From assembly GCA_039881145.1 (NCBI GenBank), contig JAYKKI010000087.1, forward strand, positions 8,858,001 through 8,922,000: a stretch of DNA of 64,000 nt, written 5' to 3'. The stretch is from Druceiella hillmani (Eukaryota > Arthropoda > Insecta > Lepidoptera > Hepialidae). A model generated the notes under the pieces. The model ran no database searches, had not been told where the DNA came from, and was given only the letters and a program-made list of their open reading frames with translations. The position numbers and the translations under genes are program-made. Positions 1 to 10,671 of this stretch are shown here, piece after piece (within the stretch, counting starts at the first letter, position 1; each line of letters opens with the position of its first letter).

Positions 1-310
1 GAATTAAAGTTTAACAACTTGAGTTACGTATTCTATTTGACGTAATTATCCAGTAGGAAGTTTATAGGTATTTTTTATTGCACTTTATAGGAGAAATAAT
101 TTTCGAAATATACGTAATTACAATATTTTACCACCGTGCTCACATTCAGACTGGAAAGCAAAAATTTAAATAATGCGCAACCTGTCACACTGTAATACAA
201 TCTTCATTTCACTCGAGAGTTGTTTTGCAATAAACATTTCTTATCGTAATTTTAACATATTATGCTTCATACCGCTATAAACTTATTTGACAAGTGTCTA
301 CCTTTGTCAA
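1..310. other. AT-rich non-coding sequence
   Basis: No open frame, RNA gene or repeat could be recognised here. It is part of the low-GC background of the window. Confidence 0.5.
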
Positions 311-439
311 GATGATAGTTAGTGACTAATATTTTGAAAGCTTTGCGTATTTAGCCCTACGTTTATATACATTTTGATGATGGTTAGTGACTAATATTTT
401 TAAAGCTTTGCGTCTTTAGCCATATATTTATATACATTT
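311..439 (+). repeat. 65-bp tandem duplication
   Basis: Two adjacent units of about 65 bp begin at 311 and 376, each with GATGATRGTTAGTGACTAAT. Each continues with an AGCTTTGCGT segment and a TTTATATACATTT end. They differ by only a few substitutions, so this looks like a recent local duplication. No coding potential was seen. Confidence 0.85.
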
Positions 440-2273
440 GATATATATTTTGAAGGTCAGGAATAAGGGTATTTATGACCAAAAGATATTGTAATTTAGT
501 TCGAATATAGAAAATTATTACGTATATTTGTGAAATAAATAAACATGAAATTTACATAAGTTTACAATTTTAATGTCAACGAAATGGTTCTGGAGTCATT
601 GCCGACCATAAACGGATGAATCTTCAATTTGGTAAAAATTGGACTGTTCTTTCTCTAGTTACTCCAGAAGGATACTTAGATATAAATAAAACGAAAGGTA
701 AAATTATATGTTATATTAGTAATCCATCGTTATTTACTATGTTTTTATCCCTGTCTTGAATAATTTTTGACATTTTATTTTTAATCCTATACCGCTACGT
801 CCACTTAGTTTCAAAAATATTTTCTCAAATTATTAGTTCTGTAGCATTTCCCGTTTTACAAACAATTTCTGTCTGACAGAAATTCAGGAGCAGGACTACT
901 GAGTTTCGAGTTGGTCTATGATTTTATTATAATACATTTATTATATAGTTTTTTTATTATTTTGTGGCATTTTCAAACAAACTTGTTAAGTATCTATTTT
1001 TTATAGTTTTATATCAAACAATTAGCTTTTTAAATAAATAAAAGAATAAATATGCATTACCCTGATATTAACAGATATTTGTTATTTTAATTTTTATTCG
1101 TAATTAATTTATTGTCATAACTAATTTAAATGTTTTTATTTTAAAATTTGTAATATTGTAAATTGTTTTATTATATATTTCATGATATAATATACACGAA
1201 TAGTGAAAAACAGACAAGTCCAAATTAAGGTAAATATAAATCTAGGAACATGATGACGAAGCACAACTTTCAGATTGGATTAAATTCTCCTCAAGTCTAA
1301 AGTTATAATCCTTAGGTGTTTTAATAAAAAAAAGCTTCACAACTTCATATTAGGACGGAGGTAGAGCGAAAGGTTTGTGGTTACAAGCGAATTTCTTCGT
1401 ATGTTTACCTGGCTAAAATATACTTTTTATTATACTACCTGAGTGTTCAATTACGTAATACGTTTGAAGTAAACTGAATGAGGGAAAATGTCAAGGAGAG
1501 TTAACTTTATTTCATTAGTCATTGACTACAATTGCAGACGAACGTAGATTAATTTCATAACCCTTGTCCCTCCAAATATGCTTTCAGGTCATCACTGTTG
1601 TGTTCAAGGGTTTGTTTCTTGTTTTTTTTTTACATAACTTTTAAAATGAGAAAAGATTCTTTGATAATATTGTTTACGTTCCATTGCGGAACTATTTAAA
1701 AAAAGTATTTTCAAATCATTTCAGTTCATTTTAAATATTAACATGATATTGTTCCATAATTTTTAATATCAATATGCCACATAGAAATTTAGTTACTTAT
1801 TAGAAGGCAAACCAATTTAAGCCTCGGTACAAATAGGTGAATTAGAAGTTTGCAGCTACTAATTTGTTCATTGTGTAAGAGAGATAGATTAAAAATATGG
1901 TGATAATTATGCATAAAGATAATTCAGAATTTTTATTCAATTATGTCTAGACTATCCATACTTTTATTATCGTCATTGTTTTCTACAGATTTATCGTTGT
2001 TTTCAAGAACTTGACTACCTGTAAAAAAAGGAATAGTAAAGAAGTTTTTATCTGTTTGTTGAAATTTTTTAATTCTTATTCAATTAATATTTATCTTGAA
2101 CTATAACGTTATTAACGAATAATGGTAATTTATCCCCAACAAACCAAACAAAATCATATTTTATATTGTTCATGAACGAACCGTAATCTTCTAGGGATAA
2201 CGATGTTGGGTATTTTAAGTAAACATTGCTCTAAAATTAGGCAACATAGCGAACTCGTAATAAATTCTAATGT
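440..2273. other. AT-rich non-coding sequence
   Basis: No frame with recognisable protein similarity was found on either strand. Poly-A and poly-T runs and short AT-rich stretches dominate. It may be intergenic or deep intronic; nothing visible decides which. Confidence 0.5.
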
Positions 2274-2344
2274 AACTCAGCTATGAATGGTACCTCCATT
2301 CAAAGCTGAGTTGCTAGGATGGAGGTACCATTTACACGTGAGGG
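2274..2344. repeat. Nested, mutually exclusive hairpins
   Basis: CTCAGCT (2276-2282) pairs with AGCTGAG (2304-2310), extended inward by GAATGG/CCATTC. A second, perfect 14-bp inverted repeat, AATGGTACCTCCAT (2286-2299) with ATGGAGGTACCATT (2319-2332), overlaps the first stem, so only one of the two can form at a time. The flanks AACTCAG and ACACGTGAGGG recur next to each other at 10173-10192 without the hairpin block. That suggests two copies of one dispersed repeat differing by a hairpin insertion or deletion. Family unknown. Confidence 0.7.
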
Positions 2345-4054
2345 CTTGATGAGTCGAAACTCCTAAAATCTTTTTGAAGTTTTTGTTCGAATTTTTGAAC
2401 CGATGAAAAAAAGAGTGAAATATGACACCATTGATATTTCTACCATAAGGGATTCCATAAGGTAGCAAATATACTCTTAAGTATCTCTTTATTATCAGCA
2501 ACAAGATTTTCCAATGCTAATTGATAAACTTACGATGCAGTTAAATATTTAAAAGACTTGAGTTTGTCTGTACAGAAAAAAGTGTGTAATCATACCCTGT
2601 CATTGCGTGGAAGCTTTACGTACATCACTGCTCAGTATATTATATAATTCATTGATGTCGATACATCGTTGGTGATTTGCGATGCTATAATTTATCCAAA
2701 GTTTTAAGAAAGTATTGAGATGTTCCGTATTTTCCAAAGTATAATTACAATATCAGAGTCTGAGTTTCTTATGACTACTTCAGCGTCAGAATCAATTTAG
2801 CATATATGATACCTATTATTAGAATCTACTTCTTCATATCTTTACACGATAATGAGTCCTCTTTGGTCATATTAATCTGGTTATTGTCAAAACTATGGCA
2901 ATAACGTTCATTTAAACATAAGTAGATTGCCTTGTTACCAATAAAAAGTGCCACATTATTAGCAGTGTGTTGTATTTGATAATTTCGACATTGGCCGCAT
3001 TCTTCTTCTTACCTAGATTTATTTTGGTCTAACTTCTAATTAGAAAGAAATTTTTGCCTGATAAATTGATATTAAATTATTTTAAAACGATTATTAAAAT
3101 TTCAACTGTTGTCAATTAAACTTTAGTCAGCAGCGATAAAACTGTCTGACAACAAACAATTATATGGCTAAAAGGATATAAAACTTTTGGTCTTAAAATG
3201 ATTCTAAAACGCATAATTTGTCATGACAGCTCGTAACGAATATCCTAAACAACTAACGCTAAAATGTATACCTTCGTAAGAGTTATTCTATAAGTTTTTA
3301 TGCTTTTAATATATAAGTAGCCCCTGTTTAGTATTATTTATATCTTGGAATGAAAACTAGATCTTTTCCTCTTAAATATTTTCATTCAATTTCTAAGTTC
3401 CCTTTTATCTGGGTAATATGAAAGTTCCATATGTGCTTACCGCAATTTAAGTCTTTAGACATCTTTCTTTTAAAGGTAGGGTTGATTACATAGATGACCG
3501 AATACTAGTATGAACGAGCAAACGAAGATTTCTTTCGAATTAATTTGGACAATGCTGCATTATATTCTTCCATTATTTTGAACCTGGAACCCGAACCTTG
3601 CAAATTTATATTTAAAGAAATGGTAAAAGATGTAAATAACGGCATATAATTCAATATCGTCTGCATTAATTATACGTGATATGCGGGTGACAATGTATGG
3701 ATGACACGTTATACTATCAGAGAATTCAACAACTTATTAATAGAGTTATCGAAGGTCGTGATAAACATGGAGTAAAATTCAAGACCACAAATTAAATTAA
3801 ATGATTAGATTTAATTAAAAGATTTGCTACTATCATCAATCACATACGAATACAACCAGACATTATGAAAGGATATAGAGTACAGGTTTTTTAAAGTTAC
3901 TGGGTTCTTTAATCTCACTTGTGAATTCAACAATAACTGGGATATTAGAAAGAAAACTTGAATCCATACAGGAAACCTGAAGTGTATTTTTTAGGATATA
4001 AAAAAAATATTATGCGGAAATGTGAGTATACCAGAAGATATTGCGAATGTCCTA
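2345..4054. other. AT-rich non-coding sequence before the Harbinger element
   Basis: No recognisable gene. Frames at about 3497-3646 (+) stay open for some 50 codons with a protein-like composition, but I could not assign a family and stop codons bound the stretch. The last three bases, CTA at 4052-4054, look like a mutated copy of the target duplication of the next element. Confidence 0.4.
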
Positions 4055-4073
4055 TGGCCGGTTTCTGAATACA
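4055..4073 (+). repeat. Harbinger left terminal inverted repeat
   Basis: TGGCCGGTTTCTGAATACA matches the reverse complement of 8139-8157 with one mismatch (T versus G at position 16). The match breaks down further inward, although both sides keep subterminal ATAGATAACCG-like motifs. Confidence 0.85.
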
Positions 4074-4302
4074 TTTGACAGCGGTTTATCTATTCGATAT
4101 TTCTATTGAACCGATAACTTGTCAAAAATCGTCTCTGAACACCCAAAGGTAAGTTATCTATTCGACAAACTCCCGTTAAGTTAACTCAACAAACATGGCC
4201 GTTTATCTATTCCATAACCTGAGCTGTCAAACGACACTGACATTAGTACTAACTTTTTCGTGTGATTTTATACGCATACTTTGTGTTATTTTAAAATCAT
4301 AA

Positions 4303-5339
4303 ATGGATTGTGTAGCCATAAATTCGACATCTTCATCAGAATCTAATGAAGAAGTTCTGTATTTTATAAAAGACATTTCAATTGAAATGTTCACAGATGA
4401 AGAATTTAAAATGAGATTTCGATTCAATAAGAGTACAGTGCAACATTTGTGTGAAATAATTACTTGTAGCTTAGTGCCTTTAACTCGTCGAAAATACACT
4501 TTATCTGTATTGGAACAATTATTTATAACATTGCTCTTTTATGCTACCGGCACTTTTCAGTTAAACGTGGGCGACGATTTTAATATTCACAAGACCGCTA
4601 TGTTAAGAGTAGTCTTTAAAGTAAGAAAATAGCGAAGCTTGCGCCAAGAAATGATTCATACCAAGAAATGAAGAAGAAATAAGACAAGTAAAGGCTCTGT
4701 TTTATAATATTGCTGGTTTTCCGAATGTAATAGGATGTGTTGATGGGTCTCATATTCCATTTCACTCACCTGGGGGAGATCAAGCAGAACTATCTAGAAA
4801 CAGGAAAGGGTACTTCTCTATCAATACACAGGTTGTTTGTGATGCCAACTTATATATCAGACATAGATGCTCAGTGGCATGGTTCAACACACGATAGCAC
4901 TTTCTATAATAATTCTTTATTGCGAACCCGTTTACATAACAATGAATTTGACGGATACCTTTTAGGAGTCAGTGCATACTCTTGTAGCAGACATTTACTG
5001 ACACCCTTTTTGACCCCATCAAACAACACGGAGCAGGTATATAACCATGTGCATATAAAATCTCGGAACACAGTAGAACGGACATTCGGTGTATGGAAAA
5101 GAAGATTTCCATGCCTTTCACAAAAATTTCGACTAAAATTAAATCGTGTGCTTGCAGTGATTGTGGCAACAGCTGTCTTGCATAATGTAGCATTGTAGGA
5201 TAATGATATCATTGCCATAAGTGAGAATTTACCATTGGAAGATGTTGAAGTTTTTGAAAAACCAATACCGGCGTCTTCTGAAGGAAACTCTTTGCGCAGG
5301 TTAATAGCGCAGAACTATTTCAGGTTGGTAAATGAATAA
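4303..5339 (+). pseudogene. Harbinger (HARBI1-like) DDE transposase, broken
   Basis: The start at 4303 gives an N-terminal part with the typical helix-turn-helix region, including LFITLLFYATGTFQ and a VGD motif. The frame stops at 4632. Homology resumes in another frame at about 4656 with GCVDGSHIPF, which holds the first catalytic Asp. Near 4855 it shifts again to a frame with WHGSTHDSTFYNNS, LLTPF and the final Glu in RNTVERTFGVWKRRFPCL. The second catalytic Asp, normally in a GDSGY motif, reads GVSAY, so the triad is lost as well. A TAG at 5196-5198 interrupts the C-terminal tail, which then runs to TAA at 5337. In the family this protein cuts and pastes the element together with a Myb-like partner. 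Two frameshifts, nonsense codons and the D-to-V change make it certainly inactive. Confidence 0.92.
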
Positions 5340-5929
5340 ATTAATTTATTTAAATTTGAATAAAATAAAAAAGTAAAGAGTATGCTATGATTATAAAAAT
5401 AAAACACTTCAAGAATATATAATAATTTATAAAAAAAATTTCATTAAAATAAAGTAACGAAAATAAAATAAAAATCAAACTTATAACTATTTTACAACAA
5501 TTTTTTCTTAATTTCTAGATCAATCTTTGCATTTTCAATTAATAATATTTTCAATTGAAGATCAGCCTCCAATAATTCCTTGTTTTTTTTCAAATTTATG
5601 TTTTTCTTGTTCAATTTGTATATTTACCTTTTTTGTTATAATTGCATCTTCATTGGTTTATTTTTTTTTCCGATTTAAAATAGATGATGTTATATTATTC
5701 GAAGCTTTTTTTTTCTTTTCAGTTAAAGTGCACCTATTGGAAGCACTTTTTATTGCTTGTGAAGTCTTTAAAGATAGTTCAGGGTGCCTCGGTGAACCGG
5801 TTTGCAAAACGGATTCTTCTGGTGCCATTTCTACATCAAGAACCATAAATTCGTCCTGCCGGGGGTAACACTCTTCCTGCAAGGTAGAAGGCGTGAACTG
5901 CTCTTCTACATTTTCTTTTTGTTTACTAT

Positions 5930-7113
5930 CTGAAAATAATAAATATTATTACCATTGATTTAACAGACATATTCATTTTTATATTCTAAGCTACTCTAAT
6001 TTTAAGTATCATGTCATTCTAATTTATGTAGAAGTAAGTACATTCAACGATGTCAGTAAATTGGTACAACGTAAATTTTTACTTTGTTTGACAGGAATTT
6101 ATGAAGACATTTCAATGATTTTTACAGAACACTTTATAACTAATTATCATTTACCTAATGATACGAAGTAACTTATTGATTTATTAGTAAGCCAAACTAT
6201 TTATCAGTGGAAGACAAAAGGTATCACAAATTCATTAAAGACCACATGCAATATGAAAATATTGTTATGCGCAAAGTAAAACCATGTATAAGTATGAACT
6301 AAAATAATAGAATGATATAACAAAATTTTTAGTGTTTTTGCTACTTAATATAGAAATATTTAATAATTTATGCTTCTGCTTTTATGACGACATTATAATG
6401 TGCTGGCCTGGAGATCACTAATTTACCTATGGTGGATGATGTTTTAACAATGCATAAGTAATTAGTAACAGTGCATATTTATTTTTAACGTTTTGACATA
6501 TATAAGTTAATGACTATTAAAATATGTAAATGGATTATTGGTATTTTTGCCTTTCCAAATCTGTGCAGTTTGTTTTTGGTAAGACACTGTTTTTTTTCTA
6601 TCTTTTAAATAGCAATTTTTCACTTACGGACTGTTAGATCTTCACTGACAACATATACTTTTTCTAGAGCTATATTTTGATACTAAATCGATCTATCTAT
6701 ATTTTTTCCAGCATCAAAGGGCCAACTTCGTGCCATGGAAAAATTCTTTAATTTCAACTGACATGTATAATCTACTGTTAAAAGTAGAAATATCCCAACT
6801 GATACTTTTGATAATCCGAAACAAATTGAATATAATTGTATTAAGCGGTAAAAGTTGATAAAATTATGTGAAAAGCGACTCGTTGACGAATACTTCATTC
6901 GCGGGTAATAAATCTGTAATGGCGATCGAAAGGTTAGAAATTAAAATATCTTTTTAACTTAAACAACACGTATGTGTTTTCTTGTTCTTTCTTGTTCTTA
7001 ACACCAAATTGTATTCTTTCCGACCATCTGAACAAACTGTTATGTGCTATATTCATTTCCCGAAATAATAGAATATTAATATATACAACAAAACATAAAG
7101 TATTATGACTTAC
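5930..7113 (-). other. Intron of the Harbinger Myb-like gene
   Basis: On the minus strand the intron starts with GTAAGTC (7113 downwards) and ends with a pyrimidine-rich TTATTTTCAG at 5930. Joining 7114 to 5929 keeps the reading frame open through the junction, which supports the call. The intron itself is AT-rich without recognisable content. Confidence 0.75.
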
Positions 7114-7320
7114 CGGTATTATAGTAGGAAGCAGAAGAGTCATACGGCTTCTCTAATGGTTGAAATTGCTGTGTTAATAAGTCCATAATTTTCTCGTCCA
7201 CTGAAGTAACTCGAGGACAAAAAGTACCACCTCCAGTTTTATACATATCCGACAGGAAAACGGTAATGAAAAAATTAATATGTGATGAGATTTTCTTCAG
7301 AACAAATATATATTTGAGTA

Positions 7321-7411
7321 ACTAATTAAATAATAAATACTATTAATAAATAAAACGATGGGCGCACTTTGTGCATCGTTTTATTTATTAATAGTATTTA
7401 TTATTTGTTAG
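7321..7411. repeat. 91-bp near-perfect palindrome
   Basis: Two 33-nt arms at 7328-7360 and 7374-7406 are exact reverse complements. An inner GCAC/GTGC pair extends the stem, and outer bases (ACTAA/TTAGT) extend it further with one small mismatch. It sits between exons 1 and 2 of the Myb-like pseudogene. It could be a tiny fold-back insertion or a template-switch product; no target duplication is obvious. Confidence 0.9.
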
Positions 7412-7843
7412 TAAATAAAATGCCCATATCTTGTCGTCACTCAGGTTCTTTCTTGCCTTTTTCTTTAAATTGTCATACAGGGCGTGTAATTGTTTTTGAG
7501 TTCTCAGACCAGTATCAGAAGCCGCATTATATTTGCAGGTCAACGTGGACCAAGATTCTTTCTTCGTTTTCTTTCTTCGTAATCAGTTTTTTTGTTGTCG
7601 ATTACATTAATGAATTCTTTTGGGATCTCTATCAATAACACCTTATCTTTTTCTGTGAAGTTCTCGCTTCGTCTTTGACTGGAATTCATTTTTGGTCAAT
7701 GAAAATATGGTACGAACGCACGCTGTCTTTACTGATAAATGCATGGTAAAAAGACGCTGGTTTCTTTGTTGAAATGGTTATGATGTTGATATAAAAAACG
7801 TCAAATTTAACTTTTTAAAGTTAGCCACAAAGAAAGATTATGC

Positions 7844-7848
<5 letters not shown>

Positions 7849-7884
<36 letters not shown>
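7849..7884. repeat. (AT)n microsatellite
   Basis: An uninterrupted AT dinucleotide run of about 36 bp inside the Harbinger element, upstream of the Myb-like gene. Confidence 0.95.
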
Positions 7885-7887
<3 letters not shown>

Positions 7888-8138
7888 TTCAGTCATCAAA
7901 ACAAACATCCTTACAATAATATTTTAATTTTAATACATTGAATTTACGTGATATTAAAAAAACAACATCTTTAAATATTATTTTAAGAAAGAGCCATCTA
8001 GTGATTTGAAAGTAAAACACTTATCGAACCGATAGCTATCAAAAGAACGAAATTGTACTCGGAAACACGTTGACAGTTATCTTCGGTTTATCGAATACGC
8101 AACTTTAATGAACCGATAGCTATTTAACGGTTATCTAT

Positions 8139-8157
8139 TGTCTTCAGAAACCGGCCA
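8139..8157 (-). repeat. Harbinger right terminal inverted repeat
   Basis: The reverse complement starts TGGCCGGTTTCTGAAGACA and matches the left end. TTA at 8158-8160 is the downstream copy of the target site. Confidence 0.85.
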
Positions 8158-8160
8158 TTA

Positions 8161-10567
8161 GAGAGCTCCAAGAAATAGTTCTAGAGTGGGTGACCAAAAG
8201 TACCGATGTAAACATTTTAATAAAAAAACGGAATTACTTCATTTTATAATACAAGTCAAGATAATCGGAAAAATAGGGTTAGGTTGAAAGAATACTTAAA
8301 GTTAATCAATTACATTAAATTTTTAGCATATTCATTTATTTTCATTATTAATTACGCTTTATTTAGAATGTTTTAGTTTTAGAACAATTCATTTTATATA
8401 CATGTTTATATTAAATTGAATGCTGAATATTCATTTAAATTCTTAAAACAATTAAATTTATTATTTGAAATTAATTAATAAAAGAAGTAAAGTAATAAGA
8501 AGTAATAATAACATGAATAATATTACTATTATTTTAATATTAAAGGATAATTATTGTGATTCAAGATAAAGAAATTAAATATTTTACTACCCTGTATGAG
8601 AAAATATAATTTAATATTTAAAATTTAATTAATTGACTTTAGATTTACCAACTTTATTTATAATCACGCTCCAGTCTTTTTATTATTTTATTTCCCTTAA
8701 TTATTAGACTGCTAAATAAATTTATTCTTGTATTATGCCAAATAAGTTTAACTTCTAACGCGCGTACGTAAGTAAACGTACATTTTTTTAAGATTATTTG
8801 ATAGTGTTCATATTTTTTAAGTATTCAAAGTATTATTCTACTTTTCGTTGCATTTAGCCGTTATTATATTAAATGAGTTGTTTATGACCCATCCAAATAA
8901 ATAAAATCTAATCAGAACGTTTTGTGACAATCCCTTTATAACGCACAAGCCCCTTCATGACTTTATGTACAGCAATCATCTCCATATCTATTTTACATAA
9001 CATGAAGGCTTTCAAAAGGTCTCCGAAGAAATTATACCGCTAATCCTCGCTAATTTCCTTCCTTTCACGTTCTGTTTCCCTTCATGCCTCATCCCTATCC
9101 TTTTATCTACAGACATATTAAATTTCGGCCCCTTCCATTCAAAAAAGTGTTTTTGTCTGAACTGTAATAATACAATCTTTTGTAGTCCACCCTGTAACTC
9201 CTTAGTTGCATTAATTTGTCAACTGTTAAAGATTGATATTTTAGCAATAAGCATGCCTTATGCAAAATTGTTCCATTAAAGAATAATTTGCGTATTGTCT
9301 GTTTATTTTTATAACTGCTATAGTTTACCTCAGCCCTATTTGTTTAAAATCCATTCACGTTCAGTAGCAACATGGTGATCGAGGTATAAAAGTAAGACAA
9401 TTTCGTAATTTATCCTACATAAACCACATTCTAATTAAAGAATTAGAGCCACATTTAAATAATTGGGAGATTTTAATATTAAAATAATAGAATTTTCCTC
9501 ACAGTTAATATTGCGTGTTCAAGTGGGAATCTTATGAAATTCATAAAACATGGAAGTTACCTCCCAAAGAAATACTTCAGATTTCGGAATAAAAAGTAGT
9601 ATATGCAATTAATGCAGGTTATATTCTCTTTGTATCCAAAATAGAAACTAAGAGTGTAACAATCTTGGAAAGTAACGTTTCACAAGCATATTATGATGTA
9701 AAATTATTATAGCTATTATCGTTAAGCTAAGTTAAGAGCTAAATTTACACCAACTTGATCCAAATTGTAATAATGCAAAATGTTTATGAAAAATAGATTA
9801 AAGTTCATCCCATGCCATCTTAATTCAGCACTATTGTGCTGAATTTACTAAAAATAAACAAATTGCCAATAGTTTGTTACCCCCGGTGACAAACTAATAA
9901 CAAAATAAGTAACAAACTAATCAAGTATGCCAAATTTAATATTAGATAAATAACTTTCGTCACTTTCTCCATGGCAGGTAAGATTATATTTTTTGTACCA
10001 GTCCAAAAGTTACACATTTACACTTTTTGAATTTATTAAATTAAATTACTCTTATTAAATTATTTATATGAGACATTGCATGATATATTCTCTTAATAAT
10101 AAATAAAACTTGAACTTTCACCAAAACTTAGACAAAAGTTAACTGATTAAGACGAGAACATTTGAGTGCGTGCAACTCAGTACACGTGAGGGAATTGAAA
10201 CTTCTTTGGTGACCTAAAACTTTATTTGTAATAATTTATTAAGGGGTAAAACCGTGGAAAGAGAGAAGAGAAAAAGAGGAAACTATTCTAAAACACTAGT
10301 AGTATATTTTGAATTTAAGGATAGTATTTAAAAGATGAAGTACAGAACAATACAGACAAAAAATTTGTTATATTTTTTATGATATTAGTGTTGGTAAAGT
10401 TGTCAGTGTAGTGTTATGGTAACTATATTAGGAAACAAACGTTCTTGACTCTATGCTTTCCAGATATCGTATAACTACCGCATCTATTTTAATTGCAGAT
10501 TCTTCTGTTGTCATGTCGGGATCATTATTCATATTTAGATTGAATTTATAACGCAGAAAATTAATTA
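8161..10567. other. AT-rich non-coding sequence
   Basis: No gene recognised. AACTCAG followed by ACACGTGAGGG at 10173-10192 matches the flanks of the hairpin block at 2274-2344. The rest is anonymous AT-rich DNA. Confidence 0.5.
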
Positions 10568-10615
10568 ATGTTATCTAATCATCAGATGTTATTACATCTG
10601 ATGATTAGATAACAT
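10568..10615. repeat. Perfect 22-bp hairpin with 4-nt loop
   Basis: Arm 10568-10589 (ATGTTATCTAATCATC...) is the exact reverse complement of 10594-10615, with loop TATT. A second unrelated perfect hairpin begins 10 bp downstream. Confidence 0.95.
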
Positions 10616-10624
10616 ATATGGTGA

Positions 10625-10671
10625 TGGCGATTTTAATATGATATATAAATATATTCATATTAAAATCGCCA
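10625..10671. repeat. Perfect 17-bp hairpin
   Basis: TGGCGATTTTAATATGA (10625-10641) pairs exactly with 10655-10671 across a 13-nt AT loop. It lies side by side with the hairpin at 10568-10615. Confidence 0.95.

Larger units (their letters stand above)
5493..7689 (-). pseudogene. Harbinger Myb/SANT-like accessory protein, three exons, broken
   Basis: The start codon is at 7687-7689. The first exon reads a Myb/SANT-like (MSANTD3-type) domain with FTEKDKVLLIEI and VIDNKKTDY. After a frameshift near 7570 it continues with WSTLTCKYNAAS, RTQKQLHALYDNLKKKARK. A palindrome at 7321-7411 lies between exons. Exon 2 (to 7114) contains MYKTGGGTFCPRVTSVDEKI and ends at a perfect donor, GTAAGTC on the minus strand. 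The acceptor TTTCAG ends at 5930, and exon 3 from 5929 continues in frame for about 110 codons. The Lys-rich, coiled-coil C-terminus is cut by a stop and shifted twice before TAA at 5493. In Harbinger elements this protein binds subterminal DNA and helps bring the transposase to the nucleus. Exon 1 and the palindrome make this copy non-functional. Confidence 0.85.
4055..8157 (+). mobile_element. PIF/Harbinger DNA transposon, full length but decayed
   Basis: The ends are inverted repeats beginning TGGCCGGTTTCTGAA, and 19 bp match with one mismatch. The flanking trinucleotides are CTA (4052-4054) and TTA (8158-8160), which fits the 3-bp TWA target duplication of this superfamily with one later substitution. 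Inside are the two genes expected of a Harbinger element, facing each other: a DDE transposase on + and a Myb/SANT-like DNA-binding protein on -. Both are broken, so the copy cannot move by itself. Both end regions contain several copies of a CGGTTYATCTAT / GAACCGATAGCTAT-type subterminal motif, probably binding sites for the Myb protein or transposase. Confidence 0.9.

Noticed and set aside
2345..2362. Hammerhead-like CTTGATGAGTCGAAAC
   Set aside because: It has an extra base in the first box and no helix II between the boxes, so it cannot form the core.
4052..8165. Reading frame continuing across the Harbinger insertion site
   Set aside because: Removing the element with one TTA copy gives a stop after a few codons. 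A longer frame appears only with an added base, so a disrupted gene is not supported.
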